Positions 10,102-18,268 of a DNA stretch of 18,609 nt are shown here, one piece after another. Location of the stretch: NCBI GenBank assembly GCA_036833805.1, contig DAITPA010000037.1:1-18609 (forward strand), read 5' to 3'. The first letter of the stretch is position 1; each line of letters begins with the position of its first letter. Under the pieces are notes generated by a model that searched no databases, was not told the origin of the DNA, and was given only the letters and a program-made list of their open reading frames with translations. The translations under genes were made by a program, and so were the position numbers. The DNA comes from PALSA-1196 sp036833805. Lineage in GTDB: Bacteria; Pseudomonadota; Gammaproteobacteria; Steroidobacterales; Steroidobacteraceae.

Positions 10102-11496
10102 ATGAGCGGTATTAGGGTCAAAAGCGTGCGCCGCCAGAGCTCAATCTCGCTTGCCCTCGCGGCGCTTACGCTGGGCGTATTGGCCTGTATCGCGCGTCCG
10201 GCGGCGTCGCAAAGCCAGACGCTCGCCCCAAGCCGCAGCGCCACTCTCCTTGAGATCAAAGGCGCAATCGGTCCTGCCACCTCGCGCTACGTTGAGCGCG
10301 GACTTGAGTCGGCGCAAGCGCGCGGCAGCGGGCTTGTCATCCTGCAGATCGATACACCCGGTGGGCTTGACACATCAATGCGCGACATCATTCGCGCCAT
10401 CCTGGCATCGCCGATTCCCATCGTAAGCTATGTGGCGCCGTCGGGTGCGCGTGCGGCGAGCGCCGGCACCTATATTCTCTATGCAAGCCATATCGCCGCC
10501 ATGGCGCCTGCCACCAATGTCGGCGCTGCGACACCGGTATCCATCGGCGGTGGCGAGACGCCCGCACCCGGCGGCGCGCCATCCAAGGACGCTCCCGCCG
10601 CCGCCCCGGAGCCTGCCACGCCCATGGAGCGCAAAGTGGTCAATGATGCCGCGGCGTACTTGAAAAGTCTCGCGGAGCTGCGTGGCAGGAACGTGGCGTG
10701 GGCCGAGCAGGCGGTGCGTGGAGCCGCGAGCCTCTCTGCGAGCGATGCGCTGAAAGAGCACGTGATCGATGTCATTGCGCGCGATATACCCGATCTCCTG
10801 GCGCAGATCGACGGGCGCGAAGTGCACATCGCAAATCGCGCCGTGAAGCTCGCAAGCGCCGGCCTCAGTGTCGAGCGGATCCAACCCGACTGGCGCACGC
10901 AACTGCTGTCGGTCATCACGCATCCGACGATCGCCTATGGACTTCTCCTGATCGGGCTCTACGGCCTTCTTCTTGAGGGCTACAATCCCGGGGTGATGTT
11001 CCCGGGGGTGATCGGCGTCATATCCTTGATGCTGGCGTTGTTCGCCTTGCAGATTCTGTCGGTGAACTACGCCGGACTCGCTCTCGTCGTGTTGGGGGTG
11101 GGCATGATCATCGCGGAGTTCCACGTGCCGGCCTTTGGCTCACTGGGATTGGGCGGCCTCGTGGCGTTCGTGGTCGGCTCCATCATCTTGTTCGACACGG
11201 AGACACCGGGCATGGCTATCGGGTTACCGCTGATCGGCGGCATCGCAACCGCCGGCGGTCTTGTCGTGCTAGCCATCGCTTTCTTGGGCGGCCGCGCGCA
11301 GCGCCGGCCGGTCGTCACGGGCGCGCGGGTAATGGTGGGTCAGAGCGCCGAAGTCGTCGAGGACTTCCAAGAAAAGGGACAGGTGCGTTACGCAGGTGAG
11401 CTGTGGAACGCACACACGACGACGCCGCTGCGCGTCGGCCAGCAGGTTCGCATCGTCAAGGTCGAAGGTCTCGGGCTCTGGGTCGAGCCTATTTGA
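10102..11496 (+). CDS. NfeD family membrane-bound serine protease (ClpP-class)
   Basis: A 464-aa long-form NfeD protein. Domains in order: signal or anchor segment (about 12-36), ClpP-like protease domain (about 45-245), four to five membrane segments (roughly 277-396) and a C-terminal OB-fold NfeD domain (about 403-464). The putative nucleophile is S120 in GARAASAGTYI, and the general-base lysine of the Ser-Lys dyad should be in MERKVVNDAAAYLK (K178 or K188). Between them lies an Ala/Pro/Gly-rich linker (about 149-174). In archaea the homologue cleaves the hydrophobic C-terminus of its partner stomatin; the slipin gene directly downstream is that expected partner. The ATG at 10102 has only a weak Shine-Dalgarno but gives a well-placed signal sequence. 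Confidence 0.93.
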   Translation: MSGIRVKSVRRQSSISLALAALTLGVLACIARPAASQSQTLAPSRSATLLEIKGAIGPATSRYVERGLESAQARGSGLVILQIDTPGGLDTSMRDIIRAILASPIPIVSYVAPSGARAASAGTYILYASHIAAMAPATNVGAATPVSIGGGETPAPGGAPSKDAPAAAPEPATPMERKVVNDAAAYLKSLAELRGRNVAWAEQAVRGAASLSASDALKEHVIDVIARDIPDLLAQIDGREVHIANRAVKLASAGLSVERIQPDWRTQLLSVITHPTIAYGLLLIGLYGLLLEGYNPGVMFPGVIGVISLMLALFALQILSVNYAGLALVVLGVGMIIAEFHVPAFGSLGLGGLVAFVVGSIILFDTETPGMAIGLPLIGGIATAGGLVVLAIAFLGGRAQRRPVVTGARVMVGQSAEVVEDFQEKGQVRYAGELWNAHTTTPLRVGQQVRIVKVEGLGLWVEPI

Positions 11497-11500
11497 GGCC

Positions 11501-11506
11501 AAGGAG
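11501..11506 (+). promoter_or_regulatory. Ribosome binding site of the slipin gene
   Basis: AAGGAG is a near-perfect Shine-Dalgarno six bases before the ATG at 11513. It decides the start: the same frame is open further upstream, but those codons lie inside the NfeD gene and encode an Arg/Ser-rich non-family stretch. Confidence 0.8.
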
Positions 11507-11512
11507 AATTTC

Positions 11513-12256
11513 ATGTCGTTCATCGTCGTCGTCGTGGTGTTCGTCGGCGCTCTCTTCTTCACCACCGTCAAGGTGTTGAACGAATACGAGCGCGGCGTCA
11601 TGTTTACTCTCGGCCGCTTCACGGGCGTCAAAGGCCCCGGGCTCATTCTGGTCGCGCCGATGGTGCAGCAGATGCGCAAAGTGGACCTGCGCGTCATTGT
11701 GCTCGATGTGCCGAAGCAGGACGTGATCTCACGGGACAATGTTTCGGTAAAGGTGAACGCCGTTGTCTATTTCCGCATCGTCGATCCGGGCAAGGCCATC
11801 ATTCAGGTCGCCAATGTCTTCGAAGCGACGAGCCAGCTCGCGCAGACGACGCTACGCTCGGTGCTGGGGCAACACGAGATGGATGACCTGCTCGCGCAGC
11901 GCGACAAGTTGAACGCGGACATCCAACGCATTCTCGATCAGAGCACCGAGGCCTGGGGCATCAAGGTGACGAAGGTCGAGATTAAGAATGTTGATCTCGA
12001 TGAAACCATGATCCGCGCGATGGCAAAGCAGGCGGAAGCCGAGCGCACGCGCCGCGCGAAGATCATTCATGCCGAAGGCGAGAGCCAAGCCGCCGAGATG
12101 CTTGTGAAGGCGGCACGTTCGCTCTCGCAGGAACCGGCGGCCATGCAGCTGCGCTATCTGCAGACGCTCGCCGACATTTCCAATGAGAAGAGTTCGACGA
12201 TAGTCTTTCCGCTGCCGCTCGATCTCATCACGCCACTCATGAAAAACCGCGCATGA
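11513..12256 (+). CDS. Slipin / stomatin-like SPFH domain protein
   Basis: A 247-aa membrane-anchored SPFH protein. Residues 2-20 form a hydrophobic anchor (FIVVVVVFVGALFF), followed by NEYERGVMFTLGRF and VLDVPKQDVISRDNVSVKV, hallmark slipin segments. A coiled-coil-prone, charged region (KQAEAERTRRAKIIHAEGES) and a C-terminal TIVFPLPLDLI segment follow. Slipins assemble into membrane microdomain scaffolds. The gene follows its partner NfeD protease by 16 bp and overlaps the DUF423 gene by 4 bp (ATGA). The NfeD/slipin pair is a well-known conserved operon tied to membrane quality control. The hydrophobic C-terminal stretch is the sort of site the archaeal NfeD protease cuts. Confidence 0.95.
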   Translation: MSFIVVVVVFVGALFFTTVKVLNEYERGVMFTLGRFTGVKGPGLILVAPMVQQMRKVDLRVIVLDVPKQDVISRDNVSVKVNAVVYFRIVDPGKAIIQVANVFEATSQLAQTTLRSVLGQHEMDDLLAQRDKLNADIQRILDQSTEAWGIKVTKVEIKNVDLDETMIRAMAKQAEAERTRRAKIIHAEGESQAAEMLVKAARSLSQEPAAMQLRYLQTLADISNEKSSTIVFPLPLDLITPLMKNRA

Positions 12257-12639
12257 GGCTCGACAGTGGCAGGATCCTTGCGCTCGCCGGCAGCTTGCTG
12301 GCAGTCGGCACGCTGCTCGGCGCCTTCGGGACTCACGCTTTGCAGGGGGAGCTTCCGCCCGATCGGATGAGCTTCTACACGACGGCCGTTCGCTATCAGT
12401 TCTTTCACGCGCTCGGGCTCTTAGGTGTGGGGCTTGCGGCACGCTCTATGGAATCTGCGCTGCTGCGTTGGGCGGCGGGCCTGATATTTATCGGGATTGT
12501 CCTCTTCAGTGGGAGCCTGTATGGCATGACCTTTGAAGCGCCCCGAGCTCTCGGGGCGGTAACCGCCGCAGGCGGGGGTGCACTCGTTGCGGGCTGGGCG
12601 CTGTTCGCAGCCGCTGCCTGGCGCGCGCGGCAAAACTGA
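12253..12639 (+). CDS. DUF423 family small membrane protein
   Basis: A 128-aa protein with four predicted membrane helices (about 8-28, 48-63, 72-91 and 99-121). Motifs GAFGTHAL (23-30) and TAVRYQFFHALGLL (44-57) are typical of the DUF423/YgdD/TMEM256 family, whose function is unknown. It starts at an ATG overlapping the slipin stop (ATGA), so translation is probably coupled. A membrane role next to NfeD/slipin is plausible but is only inference. Confidence 0.9.
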   Translation: MRLDSGRILALAGSLLAVGTLLGAFGTHALQGELPPDRMSFYTTAVRYQFFHALGLLGVGLAARSMESALLRWAAGLIFIGIVLFSGSLYGMTFEAPRALGAVTAAGGGALVAGWALFAAAAWRARQN

Positions 12640-12646
12640 CCCTTTG

Positions 12647-12668
12647 TTGCCGAACGCACGTGCGGCAA
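12647..12668 (+). other. Inverted repeat after DUF423, possible weak terminator
   Basis: TTGCCG (12647-12652) and CGGCAA (12663-12668) form a 6-bp stem; CTTT upstream and AAG downstream could extend it with a bulge. The loop contains the palindrome GCACGTGC. No T-run follows, so classical intrinsic termination is doubtful. It lies in the only sizeable gap of the plus-strand gene run and may mark a boundary between transcription units. Confidence 0.25.
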
Positions 12669-12684
12669 AGTCCATGTTGGACTC

Positions 12685-12690
12685 AATAAT
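12685..12690 (+). promoter_or_regulatory. Candidate -10 element for the M13 peptidase gene
   Basis: AATAAT (five of six matches to TATAAT) lies 44 bp upstream of the chosen ATG in the 95-bp gap. No acceptable -35 box is present at the usual distance, so the call rests on one box and on position. Confidence 0.2.
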
Positions 12691-12734
12691 CTGAGGTGTC
12701 TGGCGCGCACCTTGCGGCTGGAGAAATGCTGAGG

Positions 12735-14801
12735 ATGAACCACGCGCGCGCGATTGTGCCCCTCGGGGTCGTCGCCGCGCTTGCTGCGTGTGCGAATGCG
12801 CATCTGCCTGCAGCGCCTGCAGAGACGGGTGCTCCGCTGGCGCATCAGGCACAGATCGGCGCGTGGGGACTCGATCTCACGACGCACGATACGACCGTCA
12901 CGCCTGGCGATGACTTCTTCCGTTATGCAAACGGGCGCTGGCTCGACACCCACGAGATCCCTGCCGATCGCGCCCGCTGGGGTTCGTTCGATGCGCTCGA
13001 CGAGGCTGCGCAGGAAAAGGTTCACGAATTGATCGCGGCGCTTCCTGCCAGTGCGGCGAGCGGCAGTGCTGAGCAGAAAGTGGGCGATTTCTATCGCGCC
13101 TACATGGACACCGACGCGATCAATCGTACCGGCCTCAGCGCCGCGCAGCCCGCGCTCGACACCATTAGGGCGGCGCGCACGCACCGTGACATTGCGACGC
13201 TGATGGGCAGGCCCGACCTTGAGTTGAAATCACCCCTGCAACTTTCGATACGGCCGGATGAGAAGAATCCGAATCGGTACATCGTATCGATCAGCCAGAG
13301 CGGCCTGGGATTGCCCGACCGCGATTACTATCTGGAGGGTGACGCTGTTTACTCGGATCTGCGTGCCAAATACCGGGCGCATATTGAACGCATGCTGACA
13401 TTGGCGGGCGATGCCGATGCAGCATCCGAGGCGCAGTCGATTATTGAGCTTGAGACCGAGATCGCAAGGCGGCATTGGCCGGTCGCCAAGCGCCGCGAGC
13501 GGGATTTGACCTACAACCTGCGTGCACTTTCGGAACTTACCGAGTTGGCACCGGGCTTCGGTTGGCAGGACCTTCTGAGTGCGGCGGGCGTCGTTGGTGA
13601 GAACGATTATGTCGTTCGAGAGCTTGATGCGGTCGGCGCTTTGGGCGCACTCGTCGGCGAGATTCCGGTCGCGCGCTGGAAAAGTTACCTGCGCTATCAC
13701 TACCTCGTCGGCGTTGCGGACGTTCTGCCAAAGCCATTCGATGCTGAGCGGTTTGACTTCTATGGCCGCACGTTGAACGGCCAGAAAGAGCAGCGCGAGC
13801 GCTGGAAGCTTGCGGTGAGTGCAGTCAATGCGGCTCTCGGCGAGGCGGTCGGGCAGCTTTACGTCGCACGCAATTTCCCGCCCGAGGCGCGCGCGCAGAT
13901 GCTCGCGCTTGTGGAGAACCTGCGTACGGCCTATGGACAGCGGATTCGCCAACTTCCCTGGATGAGCGCCGGCACGAAAAAAGTAGCGCTGCAGAAGCTC
14001 GCCACATTCCGTCCCAAGATAGGCTATCCCGTCAAATGGCGCGACTATTCGAATCTTGAGATCGGATCCGGCGATGCGTTCGGCAATGATGAGCGCGCGG
14101 CGCTATTTGAGTGGCGTCGGAAGGTTGCGCGAATCAATCAACCCACCGATCGAGACGAGTGGAGCATGACACCACAGACGATCAATGCCTACTATAACCC
14201 GACGTTTAACGAGGTGGTATTTCCCGCGGCCATCCTGCAGCCCCCGTTCTTTGATCCCGGAGCAGATGCGGCAGTCAATTACGGTGGCATAGGCGGGGTG
14301 ATCGGGCACGAGATGGGGCACGGCTTCGACGATCAGGGCGCGAAATCCGATGCCCAGGGCGTGTTGCGCAACTGGTGGAAGCCCAAGGACGAGATCGCGT
14401 TCAAGAAGCTGGTCAACCGTCTGGCGGCCCAGTACGACACGTTCGAAGCTCTTCCGGGACTGCATGTGAACGGGCGATTGACGTTGGGTGAGAATATCGG
14501 TGACTTGGGAGGCCTTGCGGTCGCCTATGCGGCCTATCATTTGTCATTGCATGGGCGCGCGGCGCCGGTGATGGACGGGCTGACGGGTGATCAACGCTTC
14601 TTTCTTTCCTGGGCACAAGTGTGGCAGGGCCTGTACCGCGACGCGCAGCTGCGTAAACAAGTCTTGAGTGACCCGCACAGCCCACCGCAGTTTCGGGTCA
14701 ATGGCGCAGTCCGCAACCTCGACGCGTGGTATGCCGCGTTCGATGTTAAGTCCACGGATCGCCTCTATCTTGCGCCCGAGGAGCGCGTGCGGATCTGGTG
14801 A
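12735..14801 (+). CDS. M13 family zinc metallopeptidase, predicted lipoprotein
   Basis: A 688-aa neprilysin/PepO-like peptidase that cleaves oligopeptides, predicted to be membrane-anchored outside the cytoplasm. The N-terminus MNHARAIVPLGVVAALAAC is a signal peptide ending in a lipobox (LAAC, lipidated C19). The zinc site is HEMGH (H525, E526, H529) with the third ligand E586 in ENIGD, and the substrate-binding NAYYNP motif precedes it. The C-terminus is VRIW, where many M13 enzymes have a C-x-x-W ending. Two earlier in-frame ATGs exist (12696 and 12726). The ATG at 12735 is chosen because GGAG at 12720-12723 is better spaced for it and because it gives a compact lipoprotein signal. Its stop overlaps the HrpB start. 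Confidence 0.94.
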   Translation: MNHARAIVPLGVVAALAACANAHLPAAPAETGAPLAHQAQIGAWGLDLTTHDTTVTPGDDFFRYANGRWLDTHEIPADRARWGSFDALDEAAQEKVHELIAALPASAASGSAEQKVGDFYRAYMDTDAINRTGLSAAQPALDTIRAARTHRDIATLMGRPDLELKSPLQLSIRPDEKNPNRYIVSISQSGLGLPDRDYYLEGDAVYSDLRAKYRAHIERMLTLAGDADAASEAQSIIELETEIARRHWPVAKRRERDLTYNLRALSELTELAPGFGWQDLLSAAGVVGENDYVVRELDAVGALGALVGEIPVARWKSYLRYHYLVGVADVLPKPFDAERFDFYGRTLNGQKEQRERWKLAVSAVNAALGEAVGQLYVARNFPPEARAQMLALVENLRTAYGQRIRQLPWMSAGTKKVALQKLATFRPKIGYPVKWRDYSNLEIGSGDAFGNDERAALFEWRRKVARINQPTDRDEWSMTPQTINAYYNPTFNEVVFPAAILQPPFFDPGADAAVNYGGIGGVIGHEMGHGFDDQGAKSDAQGVLRNWWKPKDEIAFKKLVNRLAAQYDTFEALPGLHVNGRLTLGENIGDLGGLAVAYAAYHLSLHGRAAPVMDGLTGDQRFFLSWAQVWQGLYRDAQLRKQVLSDPHSPPQFRVNGAVRNLDAWYAAFDVKSTDRLYLAPEERVRIW

Positions 14802-17338
14802 GCTTCGTCTCTGGCCTGCCGATCGATGCTGCGTTGCCGGAGCTCTGCGCGGCGCTCGCGCAGCATGGGGTCGCCGTGCTGCAGGCACCGCCCGGCGCCG
14901 GCAAGAGCACAGTGGTTCCACTGGCTCTCCTCGATGAGCCTTGGGCGAAACATAAGCGTCTCGTCATGCTGGAACCCAGAAGGCTTGCGACGCGTGCGGT
15001 TGCAAGTCGCATGGCATTCACGCTTGGGCAGAGCGTAGGTGAGACTGTCGGGTACCGAATGCGGCTCGAAGCGCGCGTTTCGCGCGCGACCCGCATCGAG
15101 GTCGTTACCGAAGGCGTGCTCGCGCGCATGCTGCAGCATGATCCGGCGCTCGAGAGCACCGCGCTCGTCATCTTCGATGAGTTCCACGAGAGGAGCCTGC
15201 AGGCGGATCTTGGGCTTGCTTTGCTGCTCGATGCGCGCGCAAACCTTGCGCCCGAAATAAAGGTGCTGGTGATGTCGGCGACGCTCGAAGTCGAGCGCAT
15301 CGCCGCGATGCTTTCCGCGCCCATTGTTGCAACTGCCGGCCGCATGTTCTCAGTCGAAGCGCGCTATGCCGGACGGGGCGCGCCGCCACTGCCAAGTGCG
15401 CAGCCCGGAGCACAGCCGTCCCCGGAACGCCTGATTGCGCAACTTGTGCAGAGGGCGTTGTCCGCAGAGGGCGGCGATGTGCTCGTCTTTCTGCCCGGCG
15501 CCGCCGAGATCCGCCGTGTGCAGGGATTGCTCGAATCAGCAGGTCTTGAAAGGATTGCACGCGTAGTGCCGCTTTTCGGCGACCTCTCGGGCGCCGCGCA
15601 GGATGCTGCACTCGCGCCCAGTCCTCCGGGCACGCGCAAGATTGTCCTTGCGACCAACATCGCCGAGACGAGCCTTACCATCGAAGGCGTGCGCATCGTG
15701 GTGGACTCAGGACTCGTGCGCCGACAGCTATTTGATCCATCTACCGGCATGAGTCGCCTGGAAACACGGCGCATTTCACGCGCATCGGCCGACCAGCGCC
15801 AGGGGCGGGCGGGACGCTTGGCGCCCGGAGTGTGCTATCGCGCGTGGAGCGCGGATGCGCAGCGAAGTCTTGCGCCATTCACGCCGCCGGAGATTCTGGA
15901 CGCGGATCTTGCGCCGCTCGCCTTGGAGCTTGCGGTTTGGGGCGCGCGTGATGCCACCGATCTCAAATGGCTCGATGCGCCGCCCGCTGCCATGCTGGCG
16001 AGCGCTCGGGAGTTGCTCGCAAAGTTGGGCGCCATTGACGCGGACGGACGCGTCACGCCGCACGGGCGTGAGATGGGTTCGTTGAGCGTGCATCCGCGCC
16101 TTGCGCACATGCTGCTCTGCGCGCGCGCCCGTTCGCTCGTGCCGCTCGCCGCGGTGCTTGCGGCGCTGTTGTCGGAGCGCGATCTGCTGCGTGGCAGTCC
16201 CGGCGCTCGTGACACGGACATCCGCTCACGTATAGAGCTCATATTAAGTGGCGCGCGCTCGGGCGCCGCAGAGCGGGGAGCGTTGCAGCGCTCGAAGCGT
16301 GTTGCCCGGGACCTTGCGCGGCAGCTCGGGGCGGACTCCAATAAAACACTGGATCCGGCGTATGCGGGCTTGCTTCTGGCATTTGCGTATCCGGATCGCA
16401 TCGGCAGGCGGCGCCCGGGCGCCGAGGCGCGCTACACGCTGTCAAACGGCAGAGGCGCGTTTTTTGCCCAAGCAGACAGCATCTCGAGCCAGGAGTTTGT
16501 GGTTGCGGTAGACCTTGATGATCGCGACCGCGATGCACGCATTCTCATCGCGGCGCCTCTTGAAAAATCCGATCTTATGCAGAGCTTCGCGGAACGGCTC
16601 GTGAGCAGCCAAGCCATCGAATGGAGTCCCCGAGAAGAAGCTGTCATCGCGCGACGCGTCGTCAAGCTCGACGCACTCGTTCTCGAGGAGCGGCCGCTTG
16701 ATCCGGTGCCAGCCGCGGCGGCGCTTTCCGCAATGCTGACGGGGGTGCGTGATCTTGGAATAGCGGCGCTACCGTGGGATCGCGAGGCGCGCGATCTGCA
16801 GGCGCGCATGCAGTTCGTGCGTGGCCTTGCGCGCGACGATACACGCAATTGGCCGCAGGTTGATGACGCAGCACTTGCGGCATCAATAGACTTGTGGCTC
16901 GCCCCGTGCCTCGACGGCGTGACCCGCCGCGAACATCTCGCTCGAGTGCCACTCGTAAAAGTCCTGCGCGCACTCTTGCCGTGGGACGAGCGCGAGAAGC
17001 TCGATGCACTCGCGCCGTCTCATTTGACTGTGCCGACCGGCTCACAGCTGCGCATCGACTATCTTGCGGAAGGTGGGCCTAGCGTGGCCGTGCGCTTGCA
17101 AGAAGTCTTTGGACTTAAAGAGACGCCATGCATCGCCGGCGGGGCGGTGCGCGTAACGTTCAAACTCCTCTCTCCGGCGCAGCGCCCCGTGCAGATCACG
17201 CGTGATTTAGCGGGCTTCTGGCAGGGTTCTTACGCCGACGTCAGAAAGAATCTGCGCGGACGCTATCCAAAGCACTACTGGCCGGAGAATCCGCTCGACG
17301 CTGCGCCGACACGCGGCGTGCGGCGCAAGAAAAGTTAG
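14798..17338 (+). CDS. hrpB: ATP-dependent helicase HrpB (DEAH/RHA family)
   Basis: An 846-aa DExH-box helicase of normal HrpB length. Visible motifs: Walker A APPGAGKST (30-38), motif Ia EPRRLATRAVA, motif II DEFH (127-130), motif III MSATLEVE, motif V TNIAETSLTI and motif VI DQRQGRAGR (332-340). The C-terminal part contains the HrpB-specific domain ending in RYPKHYWPENP, which separates it from HrpA. The cellular role of bacterial HrpB is poorly defined; RNA substrates are assumed from the family. Translation starts at a GTG (14798-14800) overlapping the TGA of the M13 peptidase gene (GTGA), so coupling is likely. The next in-frame ATG would remove the Walker A region. Confidence 0.96.
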   Translation: MSFVSGLPIDAALPELCAALAQHGVAVLQAPPGAGKSTVVPLALLDEPWAKHKRLVMLEPRRLATRAVASRMAFTLGQSVGETVGYRMRLEARVSRATRIEVVTEGVLARMLQHDPALESTALVIFDEFHERSLQADLGLALLLDARANLAPEIKVLVMSATLEVERIAAMLSAPIVATAGRMFSVEARYAGRGAPPLPSAQPGAQPSPERLIAQLVQRALSAEGGDVLVFLPGAAEIRRVQGLLESAGLERIARVVPLFGDLSGAAQDAALAPSPPGTRKIVLATNIAETSLTIEGVRIVVDSGLVRRQLFDPSTGMSRLETRRISRASADQRQGRAGRLAPGVCYRAWSADAQRSLAPFTPPEILDADLAPLALELAVWGARDATDLKWLDAPPAAMLASARELLAKLGAIDADGRVTPHGREMGSLSVHPRLAHMLLCARARSLVPLAAVLAALLSERDLLRGSPGARDTDIRSRIELILSGARSGAAERGALQRSKRVARDLARQLGADSNKTLDPAYAGLLLAFAYPDRIGRRRPGAEARYTLSNGRGAFFAQADSISSQEFVVAVDLDDRDRDARILIAAPLEKSDLMQSFAERLVSSQAIEWSPREEAVIARRVVKLDALVLEERPLDPVPAAAALSAMLTGVRDLGIAALPWDREARDLQARMQFVRGLARDDTRNWPQVDDAALAASIDLWLAPCLDGVTRREHLARVPLVKVLRALLPWDEREKLDALAPSHLTVPTGSQLRIDYLAEGGPSVAVRLQEVFGLKETPCIAGGAVRVTFKLLSPAQRPVQITRDLAGFWQGSYADVRKNLRGRYPKHYWPENPLDAAPTRGVRRKKS

Positions 17339-17362
17339 CCCCTGCGGTGCGCGGCGTCTGCG

Positions 17363-17968
17363 TTACTTGAGCCCCTCGGCTTTCAGCGCCGCGATCACTT
17401 GCGGTCGCGCAGCGATTCGTTCGTGATGGCGCTTCAATGCCGGCCATCGACCAAGGTCGACCCCGACACGGCTCGTCCAGCCGAGAACTACAAACAGATA
17501 CGCGTCCGCCACGGTGAACTGCTCGCCCATGAGAAAAGTCCTAGACCCCAGCGCGTTTTCCAGCCAGTCCACGCGCTTGGTGAGATTGTCACGCGCATAC
17601 TGCTGCACGCCTTCACTGGCCGAGGCGTTGAACAGCGGCCCGAAGTTCTTGTGAATTTCGGAGTTGATGTAGGCGAGCCACTCCATCAGCCGGTAGCGCT
17701 CAAGGGTGCCGGCGGCCGGCGCCAGTTTGGAGCCGGGATTGCGGTCGGCAATGTATTGCAGCACCACGACGTTTTCGGTCAGGAGCTCACCATTTTCGAG
17801 GCGCAGGGCCGGAACGTAGCCCTTCGTGTTGATGGCGTTGAAATCCTCGCCGTTGCGCGTTTTGTGGGTCTTGTGGTCGACCTGCACCGCCTCGAACTTC
17901 AGTCCCGCCTCGTTGAGGGAGATATAGGAGGCGAGCGAACAGGCGCCGGTCATATAGTAGAGTTTCAT
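17363..17968 (-). CDS. Beta-class glutathione S-transferase
   Basis: A 201-aa cytosolic GST. The N-terminal thioredoxin-like domain begins MKLYYMTGACSLASYISLNE, with C10, the residue that forms a mixed disulfide with glutathione in bacterial beta-class enzymes, and NTKGYVPAL (47-55) with the cis-proline. LTENVVVLQYIAD (63-75) contributes the gamma-glutamyl contact through E65. The helical domain contains H106, the second beta-class active-site residue, and the capping motif TVADAYLF. It can conjugate glutathione to electrophiles or act in redox metabolism; the substrate is unknown. AAGGGA (minus strand, 17976-17981) is a good Shine-Dalgarno. It is convergent with HrpB, 24 bp away, and divergent from the small lipoprotein gene. 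Confidence 0.95.
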   Translation of the reverse strand: MKLYYMTGACSLASYISLNEAGLKFEAVQVDHKTHKTRNGEDFNAINTKGYVPALRLENGELLTENVVVLQYIADRNPGSKLAPAAGTLERYRLMEWLAYINSEIHKNFGPLFNASASEGVQQYARDNLTKRVDWLENALGSRTFLMGEQFTVADAYLFVVLGWTSRVGVDLGRWPALKRHHERIAARPQVIAALKAEGLK

Positions 17969-18000
17969 GGACGCATCCCTTGGTCATCGCGGGGAACCCC

Positions 18001-18028
18001 ATGCTAACGTTGTCATATTGGTTCGCAA
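18001..18028 (-). promoter_or_regulatory. Candidate sigma70-type promoter of the GST gene
   Basis: On the minus strand, TTGCGA (18023-18028) and TAGCAT (18001-18006) are separated by 16 bp; each matches the consensus at four of six positions. The -10 lies 32 bp upstream of the GST start. The -35 overlaps the Shine-Dalgarno region of the divergent lipoprotein gene. Confidence 0.3.
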
Positions 18029-18041
18029 GGGGGAGGGGCGC

Positions 18042-18248
18042 ATGAAGGAACTGTCGATCTGCATAGTCGTGCTCGCCTTGAACGGGCTCGTGGCGGGCTG
18101 CCAGAAGCGCGAACCGACGCGACCGGCGCAACCCACGGTGTCAGGTGCAACGGAAAGGCGGCAAACGCCCGAGGCCGAGCCGCAGCGCACTGCGCGCATC
18201 GCACGATTCGAGGGATCCGTGCGCAAGCGACACTTCGATCTACCGTGA
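18042..18248 (+). CDS. Small lipoprotein of unknown function
   Basis: A 68-aa protein with a signal peptide MKELSICIVVLALNGLVAGC whose end fits a lipobox (LVAGC, lipidated C20). The 48-residue mature part is polar, rich in Arg, Pro, Thr, Gln and Glu, and ends FEGSVRKRHFDLP. No family is recognised. The ATG at 18042 is chosen over an in-frame ATG at 17967 because it follows an excellent purine-rich site (GGAGG, 18032-18036) and begins exactly at the signal peptide. The earlier start would also overlap the divergent GST gene. The tRNA gene begins 20 bp after its stop. Short Pro/Arg-rich lipoproteins of this kind often have poorly conserved sequences. Confidence 0.6.
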   Translation: MKELSICIVVLALNGLVAGCQKREPTRPAQPTVSGATERRQTPEAEPQRTARIARFEGSVRKRHFDLP

Positions 18249-18252
18249 CTGT

Positions 18253-18258
18253 TACAAT
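18253..18258 (+). promoter_or_regulatory. Candidate -10 element of the tRNA gene
   Basis: TACAAT (five of six matches to TATAAT) ends ten bases before the first tRNA nucleotide, just after the lipoprotein stop codon, so a short 5' leader would be expected. The matching -35 would fall inside the lipoprotein gene near 18229-18235, where only poor matches (e.g. GACACT) occur. Confidence 0.35.
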
Positions 18259-18268
18259 TTGAAGGGTT

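Noticed and set aside
12647..12668. Strong rho-independent terminator after DUF423
   Set aside because: The stem is only 6 bp of clean pairing and is followed by TCCATG rather than a T-run; kept only as a weak inverted repeat.
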